A stretch of DNA of 64,000 nucleotides from assembly GCF_011745365.1 (NCBI RefSeq), contig NW_024468909.1:1364001-1428000 (forward strand). Direction: 5' to 3'. The notes beneath the pieces are model-generated. The model was not told the DNA's origin. It did no database searches and worked only from the letters and a program-made list of their open reading frames with translations. Below are positions 21,897-33,660 of the stretch, piece after piece (positions within the stretch are counted from its first letter, which is position 1; each line of letters begins with the position of its first letter). Source of the DNA: Cryphonectria parasitica EP155. Taxonomy: Eukaryota; Ascomycota; Sordariomycetes; Diaporthales; Cryphonectriaceae. The translations under genes were made by a program, and so were the position numbers.

Positions 21897-23227
21897 TCCT
21901 GTCACGGCATTTGGTTCCATGGGCCCACCAGTCGTCGGACTCATCTGCTGCTGGGCAGCGTGAGCGGCATAACTAGTCCCTGGATACGGACCTGGTCCCG
22001 AAACAGCATCTTCGTTCTCGGTTCCCTCCTCCATCATATCTGCGGCTGCATCGTATTCTTGTTCTGCGAGGTTGTCAGTCTCCTGAGAAATAATTATGGG
22101 CTATAGACACGGCCTGTAGAGTCGACCAGGTGGAAGATTGCTTTACCTAGCTGCTCAAGATGGTTTTGATATGCTGGTGTCTGGTAAAAGGGCGCGCCGC
22201 TGGCATTTCCCATTCTGGCCGCGGGCGGGACATGGCCAGATGGCTGGCCCAAGCCCCCTTGCATCGGCGGCATCATCCTAGAGGGGCCTGGCATAGGGCC
22301 CATCGGGTTTGCCGGCGGCTTCATCCCAGTAGACGCCATCCCCGGTCGCATCGAGCCCGACGTGTTCTCTGAGGATGCTGGTGAGACTCCGAATCCCTCA
22401 GTCGTGGCCGGTGAGGCCGCATGAGAAGACGCCATGGTCCGCGACTTGGGTGATGATGCGGGTAGATTGCCGGCGTGGATAGGAGGAAGGGTGCTAAACC
22501 CGGGCTCGACCTTGGGGGCAATGCTGGATGTCGATCGTCGGTTATGGTGCCTGTTAAGCAGTGTCCTCGATATTGGAGGCGGTTGTATCATTGCTGGCAT
22601 GTGGGTAGGGCCAAAGTTAGGGCTGCCATGTTTGGCCTGAAGTTCGGCCTGCACATCGATCCCTGGATAGACACGTCAGTATGGTGTTGAAAGAGGGCAC
22701 TGACGACTGTCAGAGCCATTATAAGAGGCGCAGCTTGTCGTATACCTTTTTCAAGAAGTATGCGTTCCAGCAGGGAGTTTTTGTATCTCAGCATGAGACA
22801 CTCATCCGCCGCCGTGCGGTGAGCCGCATTGAGGTTGGCCAACGTCTGCTCCTGCACGCTGATGGTCTGCTCGAGCTGCTTGATATACTCTGTACGCCGC
22901 TCTCGGAAGGCAGCCTGAGCCTGTCGGTTCCGCTGCTTTCTCTCCTCTGTGGTAGCATAAATCTACTCCTGTTAGATCCTATCCAAGAACGAAAACCATG
23001 ATTGGCACGACCAGGTAAAGAGAGACAAGAAAAACACATAAAGGCTTGCAACATACCGGCTTGCGGCCTCCCTTCCTCTTGGGCGCCTGCTCCGGTGTCG
23101 GGTTGGCCTGGCCGTCACCTGGCTCTCCATCGCCGTCGCCGTCGAGGCTCGAGCCTAGTGGGGACTCTTCGCTATCCTGCTTGATAGGATCTCTCTTTTC
23201 ATCTGAAGGAAGCTTGTCTGATGCCAT
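21744..23227 (-). CDS. bZIP transcription factor with Yap/AP-1-type basic region and polyQ
   Basis: Four exons (23227-23057, 22962-22746, 22662-22147, 22063-21744) encode 407 residues; introns are 94, 83 and 83 nt. The basic region NRQAQAAFRERR (about 69-80) has the N-x-x-A-Q-x-x-F-R pattern of the fungal Yap/Pap1 class. A leucine-zipper coiled coil follows to about residue 130 (RYKNSLLERILLEKGIDVQAEL). Before it are an acidic N terminus and a basic KRKGGRKP patch. The C-terminal half is Pro/Ser/Met/Gly-rich with a 13-residue glutamine run, typical of activation regions. The first intron splits just ahead of the basic region. I chose the ATG at 23227 (MASDKLPSDE). An in-frame ATG at 23362 would add 45 unremarkable residues. 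Cys-rich redox domains as in Yap1 are not seen, so an oxidative-stress role is not implied. Confidence 0.9.
21861..21897 (-). repeat. CAG/CAA repeat encoding polyglutamine
   Basis: A mixed CAG/CAA tract in the last exon of the bZIP gene gives about 13 glutamines. Its length is likely polymorphic. Confidence 0.9.
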
Positions 23228-24495
23228 TACCCTTTGAGTAGAGGTGGTGGAGCCGTTTGCCGCAGAAGGGGCGACAAAGCGCCACACAATTCCTTTCCTA
23301 CGGTATAGTAAGAAACCTCCTCGTCCACCCGAGCTGGCAGCGCAGAGGCGGCCGATAGGCACACCAGATAATTACCAACGGCAAGTACGTTGACTGCAAC
23401 TGCTAAGCCCTTCTTCTTTTCTTCTTCCTCTGGGAGGGGCGCGCGCGCCGGATCTAACCGAGAGCCTGTCTACCGGCTGTCTGGGACGACTGGGGGGTGC
23501 CCAATTGACAGGCCTGTCAGTGACCAGAAACCGTTACTGGTTGCGTAGCCTACAGCGAGGCGCGCCGTTATCTCTGAGGGAACGAGATAGGGCTGAGAAT
23601 TGTAGATAGGCTCGTAGCGGTGTCAACGTCCCGGAAAAGCTGGGGGTAAAATGCCCGATCAGTGATACGGTCCGGGGAAGTTTCAGGGACAATCTGGGGG
23701 TGGCGCCAATCAGGGCACCAGGCCTTGCCGCAGGGCAGCTGCATACCCGGCAGTTTGGGCCTCGCAGTGGCACTCGTCCCTGATTGACATACAGAATAGG
23801 CGGGTCCTTACCGGGGAGGGTAGGAAGATCAGGCGGCTGCAGGATCAGAGCGTGGTCGTGGGTGATAGATTGTCGAGGTCAATCTTGGATGGCCTAGAGA
23901 TAAGCAAATTGACGGTGACAGGGCGCAGAGTTTGTGTGTGTAAAGAAAAGGCAGACGGCCGCCGGTTTATACGTAATTGAAATGGATCGTCGGGACAATC
24001 GTAGTGGGGGAACGAGGTCGGAACGCAATGCCTGTCAGGGCTAACGTCGCAGGCAAGGAAAGAAAGGGAAAAAAAGAAAAAAGAAGAAAAAAAAGGGCCT
24101 GGACACCAACTTTGCAGCCGGCGCAGCGTCTGCTAGTGGGGTGCGCCTTCTCCTGTAGGGGTCCCCTCACAGCGCGTGATTGCCCGTCACCTGCTAGACA
24201 GGTCTCGACTTGCTGATTGCGGAGTGGACTTCTTTTTAGGTAACGTTGACCAAATCTTTGCAACGGTCCACTGAGTGCTGAGTCGAGCGGAATAAGTTGG
24301 TCGTCGGGTATAAAAGTCGCCTTGAGCCCTGCTGACCCGTTGAACAACTGGTTCAAACAAAGTTGAGAACTTGAGCCGTGCTATGTCCAGTCTGCCAGGT
24401 GGTGTCGACGAAAGCTGAGATGTGACCAGAGACCCAAGGTAGTCAGTCCGTCGCAAGAAAAGAAAATGACTTTTCGCCCCTCCGAACTTCGATGC

Positions 24496-24560
24496 CTCTC
24501 TCTCTGTTCTCTCTCTTTCTTTCTTTCTTTCTTTCTCTCTCTCTCTCTCTCCCCTCTCCC
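24496..24560 (+). repeat. CT / CTTT microsatellite
   Basis: Nearly pure pyrimidine tract of CT and TTTC units in the gene-poor interval. The opposite strand is a GA/GAAA repeat. Confidence 0.9.
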
Positions 24561-26008
24561 CCTTTGAATGACCTCTCACACAAGATTCGCCGGAAAAGAG
24601 TCTCTTTATGACTACTCGTGATCCTGCAGTCCAGTGCCTCGCTATGGGGGTGGCTGGTCCCGCCTCCACGACAGTAGTCGATCTGAGAGCACTGACTTGG
24701 CAGACGATGAATCGTTGGCTGAAGCAGACCTTGGCCGCAGGAACTGGCCGCTCAAACGTCCTGAAGGGGTGTATGTCGAGGCGGCTTCGCTGTGTCTGTT
24801 GAGACTCGTTTGGTGGCGGGATGTCTCAACTTTTTCTGTGATGTTTGCGTGCTTTTGTCTTCTGGAACGACCTGCAGGCTGTTTTGTTCATGGACGAGAG
24901 CAAGATTCAAGAAAAAGATCCAACACGAGCGAAAATTTTTGTCAAAGAGACCACGCGAGACTTGCCAATAAGGCACGGAGGACTATTCAGGACGAAGGCC
25001 TTGCGAGCGGAGTCTGCAAAAATTTGGGGCGGGCGGATTTTTCCTCGCGCTCGAGTCGGTACTTGCGGTGCAAGTCTCTTGCAGCGACGACATCCGTATT
25101 GCTGCAGACCTGCCTGCCCCCTCCCTAGGTCGCACCACCCTAATGCTGTCAATATACATAGTCCTCCCCTTCCTATAGTCTCCTCAAAGACTATATCACG
25201 GCTGCATGACATCCCAAGCGAGAAATGGCAGTTTACATCGTTCGTTGGTTTACCGATCGTTCCGTCTACGATTCTACTCTTGCTTTCAAACGGGTATATC
25301 CTGGTCCTTTGGAGCAGGGCTTGGCTGCAGGACGCGACTGGTATCGAGACTGGCTGTTTGTGCTTTTCATCATACTTTGGCCTCTTGTCATCCCACGCGA
25401 TCATCGCCGTCACATCCATCAAGACATCGGTGCGTCTTGTCACAAAGGATGCAGGCCAATTCCTCGGGTCTCGCGGTCTCTATTTCGTATCATGCTGCAC
25501 TAACGTCGAGCAACAGCAGTAGGTGCCAGCAGGAACCAGTTCTCAAGAGACGAGGAGTCGATGCACTCCCCTGAATTGAGGGCCCAGTTCTTCCAGGGCT
25601 GCAGTCGATGAAGCCCGCCATTGAAGTGGAAAGCGGGGAGGGGGGCGTGTGGCAGCCTAGTACAGTGGATGGGAAGCGATCTCTTGGCTGGAGAGAATAC
25701 GGGGCTGTGGATTCTGCGTGGTTATGCAAAGGGGAGGGGGGCTTCCCTTCTGCTCTGGACATTGATGAGGTTGATCACGTACTATAGTATATGTTCTCAT
25801 CCACACAGGTCAAGACAAATGAGTGTCCGCCTGGGCGTGACGTTGTCCAAAGGGCTCAGCACCATGTCCCTCCGTCTCTCATCTCAGGAACTCATCTCCA
25901 TCTGTGGTTCTCGATCTTCGGTATTTGATGGGGTGCCCGACCCGCAAGTCGCGTCCAATGAGCCTCGGCCATCGTCCAACAAGCAAAAGCTCGTCTGTTG
26001 TCTTAGGG

Positions 26009-26016
26009 CGATTTGA
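26009..26016. promoter_or_regulatory. TGACGTCA palindrome (CRE/ATF-type site)
   Basis: Exact 8-bp CRE palindrome recognised by ATF/CREB-type bZIP factors. No gene start lies nearby, so a regulatory role is unproven and chance occurrence is possible. Confidence 0.3.
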
Positions 26017-29000
26017 CGTCATTGTGATTGCTGGGTGATCTGAGTTCAGCGGTGCTGTACGTATACGGTTTGTGTGACTGAGAGGAACGAACTCTGCAGT
26101 GTGCTCAATCCGGAACCAGACTGCCCAGGGTCGTTCGTCAGAATGGCAGGTTACAATGAGCTGTGGTGGTACTATGGTATAAATCGGAGCTCGCCGATAA
26201 ACGGCGAAGGAAGGTCCGTCATCGCAAAGTTGCAGGCGCCCTGGTCACAGCTTGTATTGCCCATGGCATTTGTCCAAAATCACGTCGACCTTTGCATTCC
26301 ACCGGGCTGATGAACTCTGTGGTTTTCTTGCGATCAATAGATATCCAATGCGAGTCTTCATTGCATAAAAACAAGAAGGAAAAAAGAAGAAATTTATTTC
26401 TGGTTATGTCGTCTGCGAAATAGTCTTATTCGTCATTGCGAGATTGAAAGGGGCAGTCTTGAAAAAGATCGAAGCAGTAATCCCAGACCCGGAGTGGGTC
26501 TGAACAGCGATATCGGTGGGGTGTTTCGCTCAGCCACGGTCCAAGAAGGAGGATTCCGCAAGCGGCCAGCTCTCTTTCTCTCATCAGGCGTGCGCTAGAA
26601 GGAATCAGGGCTCCAAAAAGATTTTTTTGACAGTGTGCAAGCCGTGCCAAGGGGTGTGTCCAAGATGAAAAGGGTCTGCGCCCAGAGAGAGATACATGCG
26701 GGCCAGGTATCTCACCGTCGTCGCAGAAGTACGTGACCCGGCCAAGGACCGCAACAACCCATCCTGGAGCAGGCATGGCTGGCGTTTGCATGCTGGCATG
26801 CTGATCAGTCGGTCCGTCTCCGTTTTGTGGGATGTGACGAACATTGTTTTACTAGAGAATTACCCGAAATCTATATCTGCCCAGGGGGTCCTCCACAAGC
26901 CTCGCGCCATTTGTGGTGTGCCTGTCGAGACGCCATCGTCGAGGTTCATGTAGACCAAGATGTCACAAACAGTGCTGTAACTCCAGTGTTGCATGCATAA
27001 CGTGCTGGCCTCAACCCGTTGAGTTGGTCCCTCGGCCCCCGGCCCAGCTTGATGAGCTACCCAGAGCTGTCGACGGAGCGGTCTGTCCATCCTTGGTCAT
27101 GGCCATGATCCAGTCGCCAGCTGGAAGTGGTTGGTGAGCCGTGGCCCGTGACCTGCCCGCCGCCCCTCCCCCTTCTTCCCCCTCAGAGCCAACGCCGCGA
27201 TGCGGTCCCTAGAAGGAGAAGGTCACTACTCAATGTATCATCCTTACTGGGGTGTCGTCCAGTAGCTGGCTTCCAACACACATCATGTGTGTGGCCTGGG
27301 CTCTTGGGGTAGATGCCAGGCTAGACCGTCCTCTTACAGGTGCTCAGAGGCTGTCGAGTCCTGGAGATGCACGTTTCATTGCCTTACCCGCCTCCAGCCG
27401 CTGGATGGGCTGTGCTCCTCGGTGACTGAATCTGTGCAAGTGCCGCGCTCCGCTTGGTTGATGAGCTGGTTTTGCTTGCTATGAGCAAAGCCCGAACTGC
27501 CCACCTCTTGAAAAGGTGTGTGTTCTCCTCCTCACTCCGCCATACTGCTGCGGGAGGTGCATTTCCTCGGAGGCCAGGGCGGGGTTTTCTTCAGGGGTGG
27601 CGTCTTCATAGAGAGTAAGTTCTCAGGGGGGCTGGCCCCTCGGGACCAGTACAGGTGGGGCGCACCCTCAGGTCCTCACAGGTCCTGTAGCACACTACGG
27701 CAGTAGCTAGATGGGTGATCGATGCTAGCGCTCTGGGCTATACCCCCTCCGGCAAGTCCAGCCTCGACCAATTGGCGCGAGATCCATCGCTCTGGACCCC
27801 TCGAGCTTGCCTAATTTCAACATCCCAAAGGTCCTGGACCATGTACAGAGTGCCATGGGAAGTTCCAAGTGGCATCAACTGCGTGCGCCTTGTCGACAAA
27901 AGACGGGTACCCCGCGTCTTCAACAGCCTTCCACCAAGACATACAGCCAAGTCATCGGTAGATCTAGAGGCAGGGACTTACTCCGTCGTCACTCTCCCCC
28001 AGATCTGCCATGCGTTAAAACGTAGCTAGCCGTGCAGCAGGCCCCGCACTGCCTGCAGCCCGAGCCGCATGACTACGGCCCCCCTGACCCATTATTGTGT
28101 CGTACTATTATGCAGTACGCAGTACGGAGACAAGATCGCCCGCCTACCAAAAGTCAGGACTGGTGGTGCGTGACATGCGCCACAGGATACCGACCGGGGA
28201 GCACCAACAGCTGCAGAGCAACTACTCTTTTATCCCCTTGCTTCGCCGGTCCCGGAGCAGACTAGCAGTATGAGCAGATCAGCTTGGACATACCGAGAGT
28301 CGGGAGGGGTCAAGAGGAGGCGGCTGTGGCGATACATTATTGTGTTCTAGAAGACGTCTAGCGCAGCCATCTTTCACATCTACCCTACGAAGTGTGGTAC
28401 AATCAGCACCATCTACCCAATATACACGATCGCCACTCAGCTGTCATATTTTGAGGGGCAAAACGGATCGTTCTGTGGGACACGGGCTGGCTGTGTCTGT
28501 GTCTGTTGATAGAGTGTATTGTTAGGAAGCAGCAGTCGACTTGGAGATGGTCACCTTCAAGTACTATGTGTTGAAGCCTTATTCTACTCTATTGCCCAAC
28601 CATCGACCTAATTATGGATCGAGATTTAGCGAGGAAATCTTCAAAATGCTCGTCAACCTTATAATAACTCAGTCTTTGTTCCGCCGTGCCATCTGCCTAG
28701 ATGGCCGACCCTGTGTCCGAAATGGTCCAACATGCTCTGCCATGCAGACGCTCGGTCGTTCTTGACTTTGTATCCGTCGTCATATATCTTGATCAGATGA
28801 ACAGCAATGTCATGGCTCCTCTTGCGGAGAGCCTGGTAAGAAAGTATCTCGGTGATCAGGCTTGACTCGCCCAGACATACATCCAGTCAAACATTTGCAA
28901 CAGCAGCTTCTTGTTGACAGGCTATTGCCGAGCCCGCAGAATACGCCAGTGACAATGAGAAGTATTGTTCTGCGCATCACTGGCATTATGGAGTTATGAT

Positions 29001-29866
29001 TCATCGTGTTGTTTTGACGTTCGCAATTCGAAGTGCATCGTGTCGTCAATACCTCAAAACGGGTCAGCTGTCTTGTTGACTCAGTCTCGTTCTCTCGAAG
29101 GTACGGGTTTTTGCTTGCCCTTCAGCTCTTCAAATTATCTTTATCGTCAAGTTGATGGTAGAATTCGAATCAATGTGTTTTCCTGTATCTTGGTGTTGCT
29201 TTCCCGTCACTCGCATAGTTAGCATAGAGACATAGGGACGCGAGACGGTTGAAACACGTTCACAAGAGTAATGAGAAGAAACAATGGCAACAACATGTGC
29301 TATGAGCAATGAAAAGCTCTCCAATAAAAGTAATCAGCTGGACAATCATGAAATTATTCGTGAGGATAGAGATGTCAGTGAAGAGCTGGTTGACGGTTCT
29401 TCGGGAAGAAGGCCGACGATGATATTGAGACGAGACATAATTAGGCAGATATGATGTTCGAAATGGTATGACGACTTATGCTAAATCATATTGATCAGCT
29501 ACCACAATGATTGAAGATGGATCATGAGCTGCTCTGCTGGTGGCGATCATCACAGTCGAGCTGGTGGGTGGCGGTGCCTCAGGCAGGATGACAAGTCCTC
29601 GAGAAGGAATGGATGGCGATGGTGCTCTTTAAGGGTGACAGTGAACAGCCACAATAGTAATCAGACCTGTGTGTGGTGGCCAGCAAATTATACGCCCAAG
29701 GCGTGCACTGTTGGGGCGTAGGGGTTATAGTCCCAATTGCGATTCGAAATAGTCACCCATCGACTGGGCAGCTCAACGGTCATTCACGTGGACTTCCATT
29801 TCAACAAAATCAACCTGACCAGCCCTGGGTTCGAATCACGCCGCAATACACGAATTTTAGAAATTT

Positions 29867-30110
29867 CTCGACGACGGGAGCTGGGGCTAACTCCCAACCA
29901 ACCCCTCGCTACGAACCATCGGACGAAATCTCGACGACGGGAGCTGGGGCAAACTCCCAACCAACCCCGCTATAACAACGAATTGATGGAGAGAAATTTG
30001 GGGACTCGACGACGGGAGCTGGGGGCAAACTTCCAAACAACCCACCAAATGATGGAATAGAAACTGGGTACTCGACGACGGAAGATGGGGCAAACTTCCA
30101 AACAACCCCC
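29867..30110 (+). repeat. Four-copy interspersed tandem repeat, ~39-bp unit
   Basis: Copies lie at 29867-29905, 29930-29968, 30005-30043 and 30071-30110, separated by 24-36 bp of unrelated spacer. The shared core is CTCGACGACGG, then GAGCTGGGGC, AAACTCCCAAC and a C-rich end. Copies 3 and 4 share TTCCAAAC in place of CTCCCAAC. Each of the first two units can form a short stem through GGGAG and CTCCC. Copy 4 is the most diverged. Confidence 0.9.
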
Positions 30111-30146
30111 ACCGATGTACTAACAACAACAACAGAGAGAGACGTA

Positions 30147-30181
30147 GGTCGTGAGCTCGTGTCTCACGACCGAACTCTTTT
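30147..30181 (+). terminator. Hairpin followed by T4, possible Pol III end
   Basis: Perfect inverted repeat GGTCGTGAG (30147-30155) and CTCACGACC (30163-30171) around a 7-nt loop, followed six bases later by TTTT and a T-rich stretch. Pol III stops at oligo-T. Its role as a terminator depends on the upstream boxes being active. Confidence 0.4.
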
Positions 30182-31468
30182 GCTTCTCTTCTTTTCTTGT
30201 GATTCATCTCTAAATGTTCAATATTCTGTTGAAACACACCTTGAATTTGTCAACTTCATATCAAACTCTTTGGGGGCCACATATTAGCAAGCGGTGCCAA
30301 GTGCTAGGTTCGATACACTTTAAAATACTCAGTGCTGCTGGTCGAGTCCAATATGCTTTGAGCACCCAAGACAGCTTCAAGCGCATCATCGACTGTGTTA
30401 TATCCCCTTCCTTACTACAGATGACTGCTTCATGCTAACTCAACTACGGCCAATCGATTGACTAAACAAGCCTCTTCGATAACGAGCTCGAAAATTAGCT
30501 GCCATTTTAATGTCTAGGGGGAGATTTTCTGTGGCGACCATCTTTCTGTCATCGATTCAATCTCCTTGTTAGCATCATTGGCAATGATGAACGAAGTGGC
30601 GTGGACCAATCATGGACTCCTGAACCCAGGTAGCATCCTTTTCCCCAACATGAAGATCAAAGCATGACATGAGACCCATGAGAGAATGAAGTACAAGATG
30701 GTTACCTTCCCAAATTCCCGCTCGGGCGCATAGTAAAGTGCTGGCTCTAGACTGCAGCATTCTGCAATCAATCACCTCCGCGTCTGCCGAGGATTGCCAT
30801 TGGGAGACGCTAATTCTGACAGGACTCGCCTTTTTTGAGAGCGTGATTCGAACGCATGAAATCCAACAAAAAACCATCTCTGTGGACTCACACTAGAAAG
30901 ACACATATGATAATCACCTCAGAGAACATCTAGAACATGCCTTACGGCAAGAGGAAGAGGCATGGTAGGAACGGGGGTCAGTTGACAAGGTGGGCAAAGC
31001 AGACAGGGCAGATACAATCATGTGAAATTGTTCATCATATATGGGCCAGTTACCGGTAAGCCCTTCATTCAAAAAGACCCAAGTGAGTGGCATCAAATCA
31101 AGGCATGCGGTCACCTTCATCTTCATACAGTCGAGAAACGACGTCAAGGTTTGGCTTGCAGGGCTGTTGCTCATCCGTAGAAGCCTTAGTAAGCAACACT
31201 TGCCCCACAAATTAGGATCTAGGCTTACCCTATTTATGGACCCCCCGAAGCTTGGGCCATCTGTTTTTGTTTACATTTCCCGCTGCGCAACCGCCTCCAG
31301 ATCGCGCTTTCATTCTTCCCACTATCAACATCAACGTCATACCACTCGCTCCAGGCCTCAGCCGCCCACATCATTCCTGCAAAAGTCAACAATCGCTTTG
31401 AGTGCTTAATTTCCCCTTGAAAATCACTTACTCTCAAATCATCAAATACACCCAAACTACCAGCCGTC

Positions 31469-33660
31469 ATGGCTCGTCGTCGATCTGCTCGACTGGCCGG
31501 GGGTGCCAAGGTAAGTAAACAAAAGCCCCTTTGAGAGTTTGACGCCGTGGCCACGTCGCTCACGGCCATCGCAACGCGTGACAGACGTCTAAGAAGACTC
31601 CCGCTGTTGGACTCGAGCCTGTTGCCGAGCGAGAGAACAACGCAGTCGACAATACCGTCCAGAATCCCGACCCTCCCATCGTCTCCTTCCCAAACCAGCC
31701 TCCTCATACTCCCCGGACCGCCACCCTGATCAAACCGCCCATGTCCGAGATGCACCCCTCCAAAGCCCACACTGGCACAATGGCAGCTCCTTCTTCTGCT
31801 CTGCGCCTCGGCTTCACCGACATCAAGCCTAAGGACCCCTCAGCGCCAGGCATTGGTCCCCACCAGTCTACCCCTTCCAAGTCAAACATGCCATCATCCC
31901 CCTTCAGCTTTCAGTTCAACCGCGACAATATCAGGACTGCCGACTCAACTCTCGGCCCCGAGGCCCAGCGCATGATGAATGATATACGCGTGGAGGCAGC
32001 CAAGATCAAGGCTGAGCTCGCTGCCAAGCGTGATCAGGAGCGTCTGGAGGATGAGCAGGCTAACACACGCAAGATTGCCCAGCCAAAGGGTAAAGCTGGT
32101 CGATACTCCGAGATTCACATGGCCGAGTTCAAGAAGATGGATTCTATTGCAAATCACCCTTCTGCATTCCGTGCCACGCCAGGTCGCGCTACCCTGGCCG
32201 CTACCAATAGCAAGGGCATCAAGCGCTCCCAATCCAAAGCCAACCTGGACGACGAGGAGGCCCCCCAGATCAGAACTCCAGCCAAGACCTCCTCGTCCAA
32301 ATCGTCCAAGAAGGTTCATACTCCAGGCAAGGACACAGACTCGCCCGCCAAGAGAGCGAAACAGCACCTCGAAGACGATGCTTCCACCAACCGCCCTGTG
32401 TCTCGAGATGGCAGTAACATCCCTCGACCAAAGACGCCCGGCAAGGACTCTCGGGGTATTCCTCGTCCTAAGACGCTCGCGCACTTGATGTCACCCACCC
32501 AGTCGTCCCTCGCCCGTACCGCCCCCGCAAAATCTACGGCTCTGCGATCTGCACTCAGAACACCTTCCAAGGTCTCTTTTAGTCCTATCAAGAAGTCTGT
32601 TACCATCGCCGACATGAATCCTGGCGATGCGACGAACGTTCAAACGGAGGATGCCCCAGCCAAAGTGCGAAGCGCAAGTCTGTCTGCTAAAGTCAGGTCC
32701 TTCTTGACTAAGCACAGGTCTCCGGTCACCTCGAAACGCGGTATTCTCAAGTCGACCGTGGGGGCTTCTCTAACGCCTGCTCCTGTTCGTGCGCAGAACG
32801 AGCTTCCCGCTGCCCCCTTCACGACTCCAGGGAAGAGGATGACGCAGCGTGGTGATTTTACTCCTGCACCCAAGCACGCAGCCTTGGCGCAGAACTCACC
32901 GTCCCCGGTCAAGACTGGCATTCCCCGGTCCAAGGTAAGCGCCGATGTGGTCAACTATCCATCTCTGGACACGGTCATGGAGGGCACTGCAGGTGATGCT
33001 GTCTCATACCCTAACCTGTCTGGGATTCGTCCTCTGTCGGAATCGGCCACCCCGACAGAGCCTACTTCGATGGTTGTTGAGGCCTCGTCCGGCAGCTCAG
33101 TGCAGGCTCCTGTCGCTGTGCCTGGTACCTTCTCATTTCGCAGTGATCATACTATCAGCTTCGATGGCGAGTCACCTAAGGGGTTCGGAGCCAAGTATGG
33201 GCAGGCCAGTGTTCGTCATGTCCGCTCCTCCATCATGCCTCCTATGCCTGGTGCTTTCCCCACAGCTGACATTGCCAAGACGAGTGGCTCCTACGGCAAG
33301 GAGAATGTGCCGCCCTACATGCAGCGGTCTTTCGACCCGAAGGCCTTCTCCCACGGCGTGTCGAGCAAGAAGCGATATCGCGTCGAGGATGACGAGCAGG
33401 AGGCAGAGCGAGAGGCTGCGGAGCGGGCCGCCAAGAAGCAGAAGAATGCCGCTGTCCCTGAGGGCGAAGCTCTGATGGCACCTCGGTTGGCCGGGGTACA
33501 GAGAAGCAGCCCTTTCAGAAGCCCCAGCAAAACTCTGAAGAAGTCGCCCATCAAATCGCGGACCCCCGCCGCTCCCGCTACTCCCGGTAGTGCGCGAAAG
33601 ACGACGGGTATCAGTATGAGCCGTTTGGCTTATCTGGCGCAGCCGAAGCTGCGTAAGTGA
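31469..33660 (+). CDS. Basic SP/TP-rich protein with SxIP-type motifs, possible microtubule-associated protein
   Basis: Two exons (31469-31510, 31585-33660) encode 705 residues. The 74-nt intron has GTAAGT and CAG ends and joins MARRRSARLAGGAK to TSKKTPAV. The protein is basic, largely disordered and dense in S/T-P sites typical of CDK targets. A short ordered-looking segment, HMAEFKKMDSIANHPSAFRA (about 192-211), resembles the H-x-x-x-F-x-x-M-x-S-I motif of NuSAP-type spindle proteins. SNIPRPKTPGK (291-301) and TGIPRSK (458-464) match the [ST]-x-I-P signature bound by EB1-family plus-end proteins, in the usual basic, proline-rich context. A charged helix (EDDEQEAEREAAERAAKKQK) lies near 565-585. 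Spindle or plus-end function is an inference from short motifs; chromatin association is an alternative. The gene itself is well supported by frame and splicing. Confidence 0.82.

Larger units (their letters stand above)
29740..30181 (+). mobile_element. SINE-like or Pol III-type element with tRNA-like head
   Basis: Three parts lie in line. First, an A-box-like AGCTCAACGGTCA (29770-29782) and an exact B-box GGTTCGAATC (29828-29837), at tRNA-like spacing for a long-variable-arm tRNA. The T stem cannot pair fully, so this is not a working tRNA. Second, four copies of a ~39-bp unit beginning CTCGACGACGG and ending in CCAACCCC-type sequence. Third, a short (AAC)n stretch (30122-30133), a perfect 9-bp stem GGTCGTGAG/CTCACGACC with a 7-nt loop, and TTTT at 30178-30181. 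Internal promoter, body and terminator-like end fit a tRNA-derived SINE or a Pol III RNA of about 430 nt. A TTTT at 29855-29858 could stop Pol III early. Copy number elsewhere is unknown. SINE identity is an inference. Confidence 0.45.
23228..31468. other. 8.2 kb gene-poor interval
   Basis: From the bZIP start to the next convincing start codon I find no supported protein gene on either strand. The left end should hold the bZIP promoter. The longest frames (for example 24845-25522) look random: hydrophobic, Cys- and Pro-rich without domains, and overlapped by equally long frames. The interval includes a CT/CTTT microsatellite (24496-24560), a TGACGTCA palindrome (26009-26016), the repeat element at 29740-30181 and a weak Ty1/copia-like trace at 30214-30520. 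Strong AT bias of the kind left by RIP is not obvious by eye. Confidence 0.5.

Noticed and set aside
22979..23362. Upstream bZIP start at 23362
   Set aside because: In frame, but the extra 45 residues show no conservation signal. MASDKLPSDE at 23227 is the better start.
24634..25522. Two overlapping plus-strand frames of 164 and 225 codons
   Set aside because: No domain, no start or splice context, and each covers the other in a different frame. Composition looks random.
29750..29850. A tRNA gene
   Set aside because: The B-box is exact, but the T stem pairs at only about three of five positions and no acceptor stem is found. I treat it as a tRNA-derived head, not a working tRNA.
30530..30560. 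A copia-type polypurine tract and LTR start (AGGGGGAGA then TGTGGCGACC)
   Set aside because: Suggestive, but no matching second LTR or terminal CA was found in the window.
23228..31468. RIP-mutated transposon block
   Set aside because: No strong AT bias or dense TpA-rich stretches by eye. A dinucleotide RIP index was not computed and could change this.
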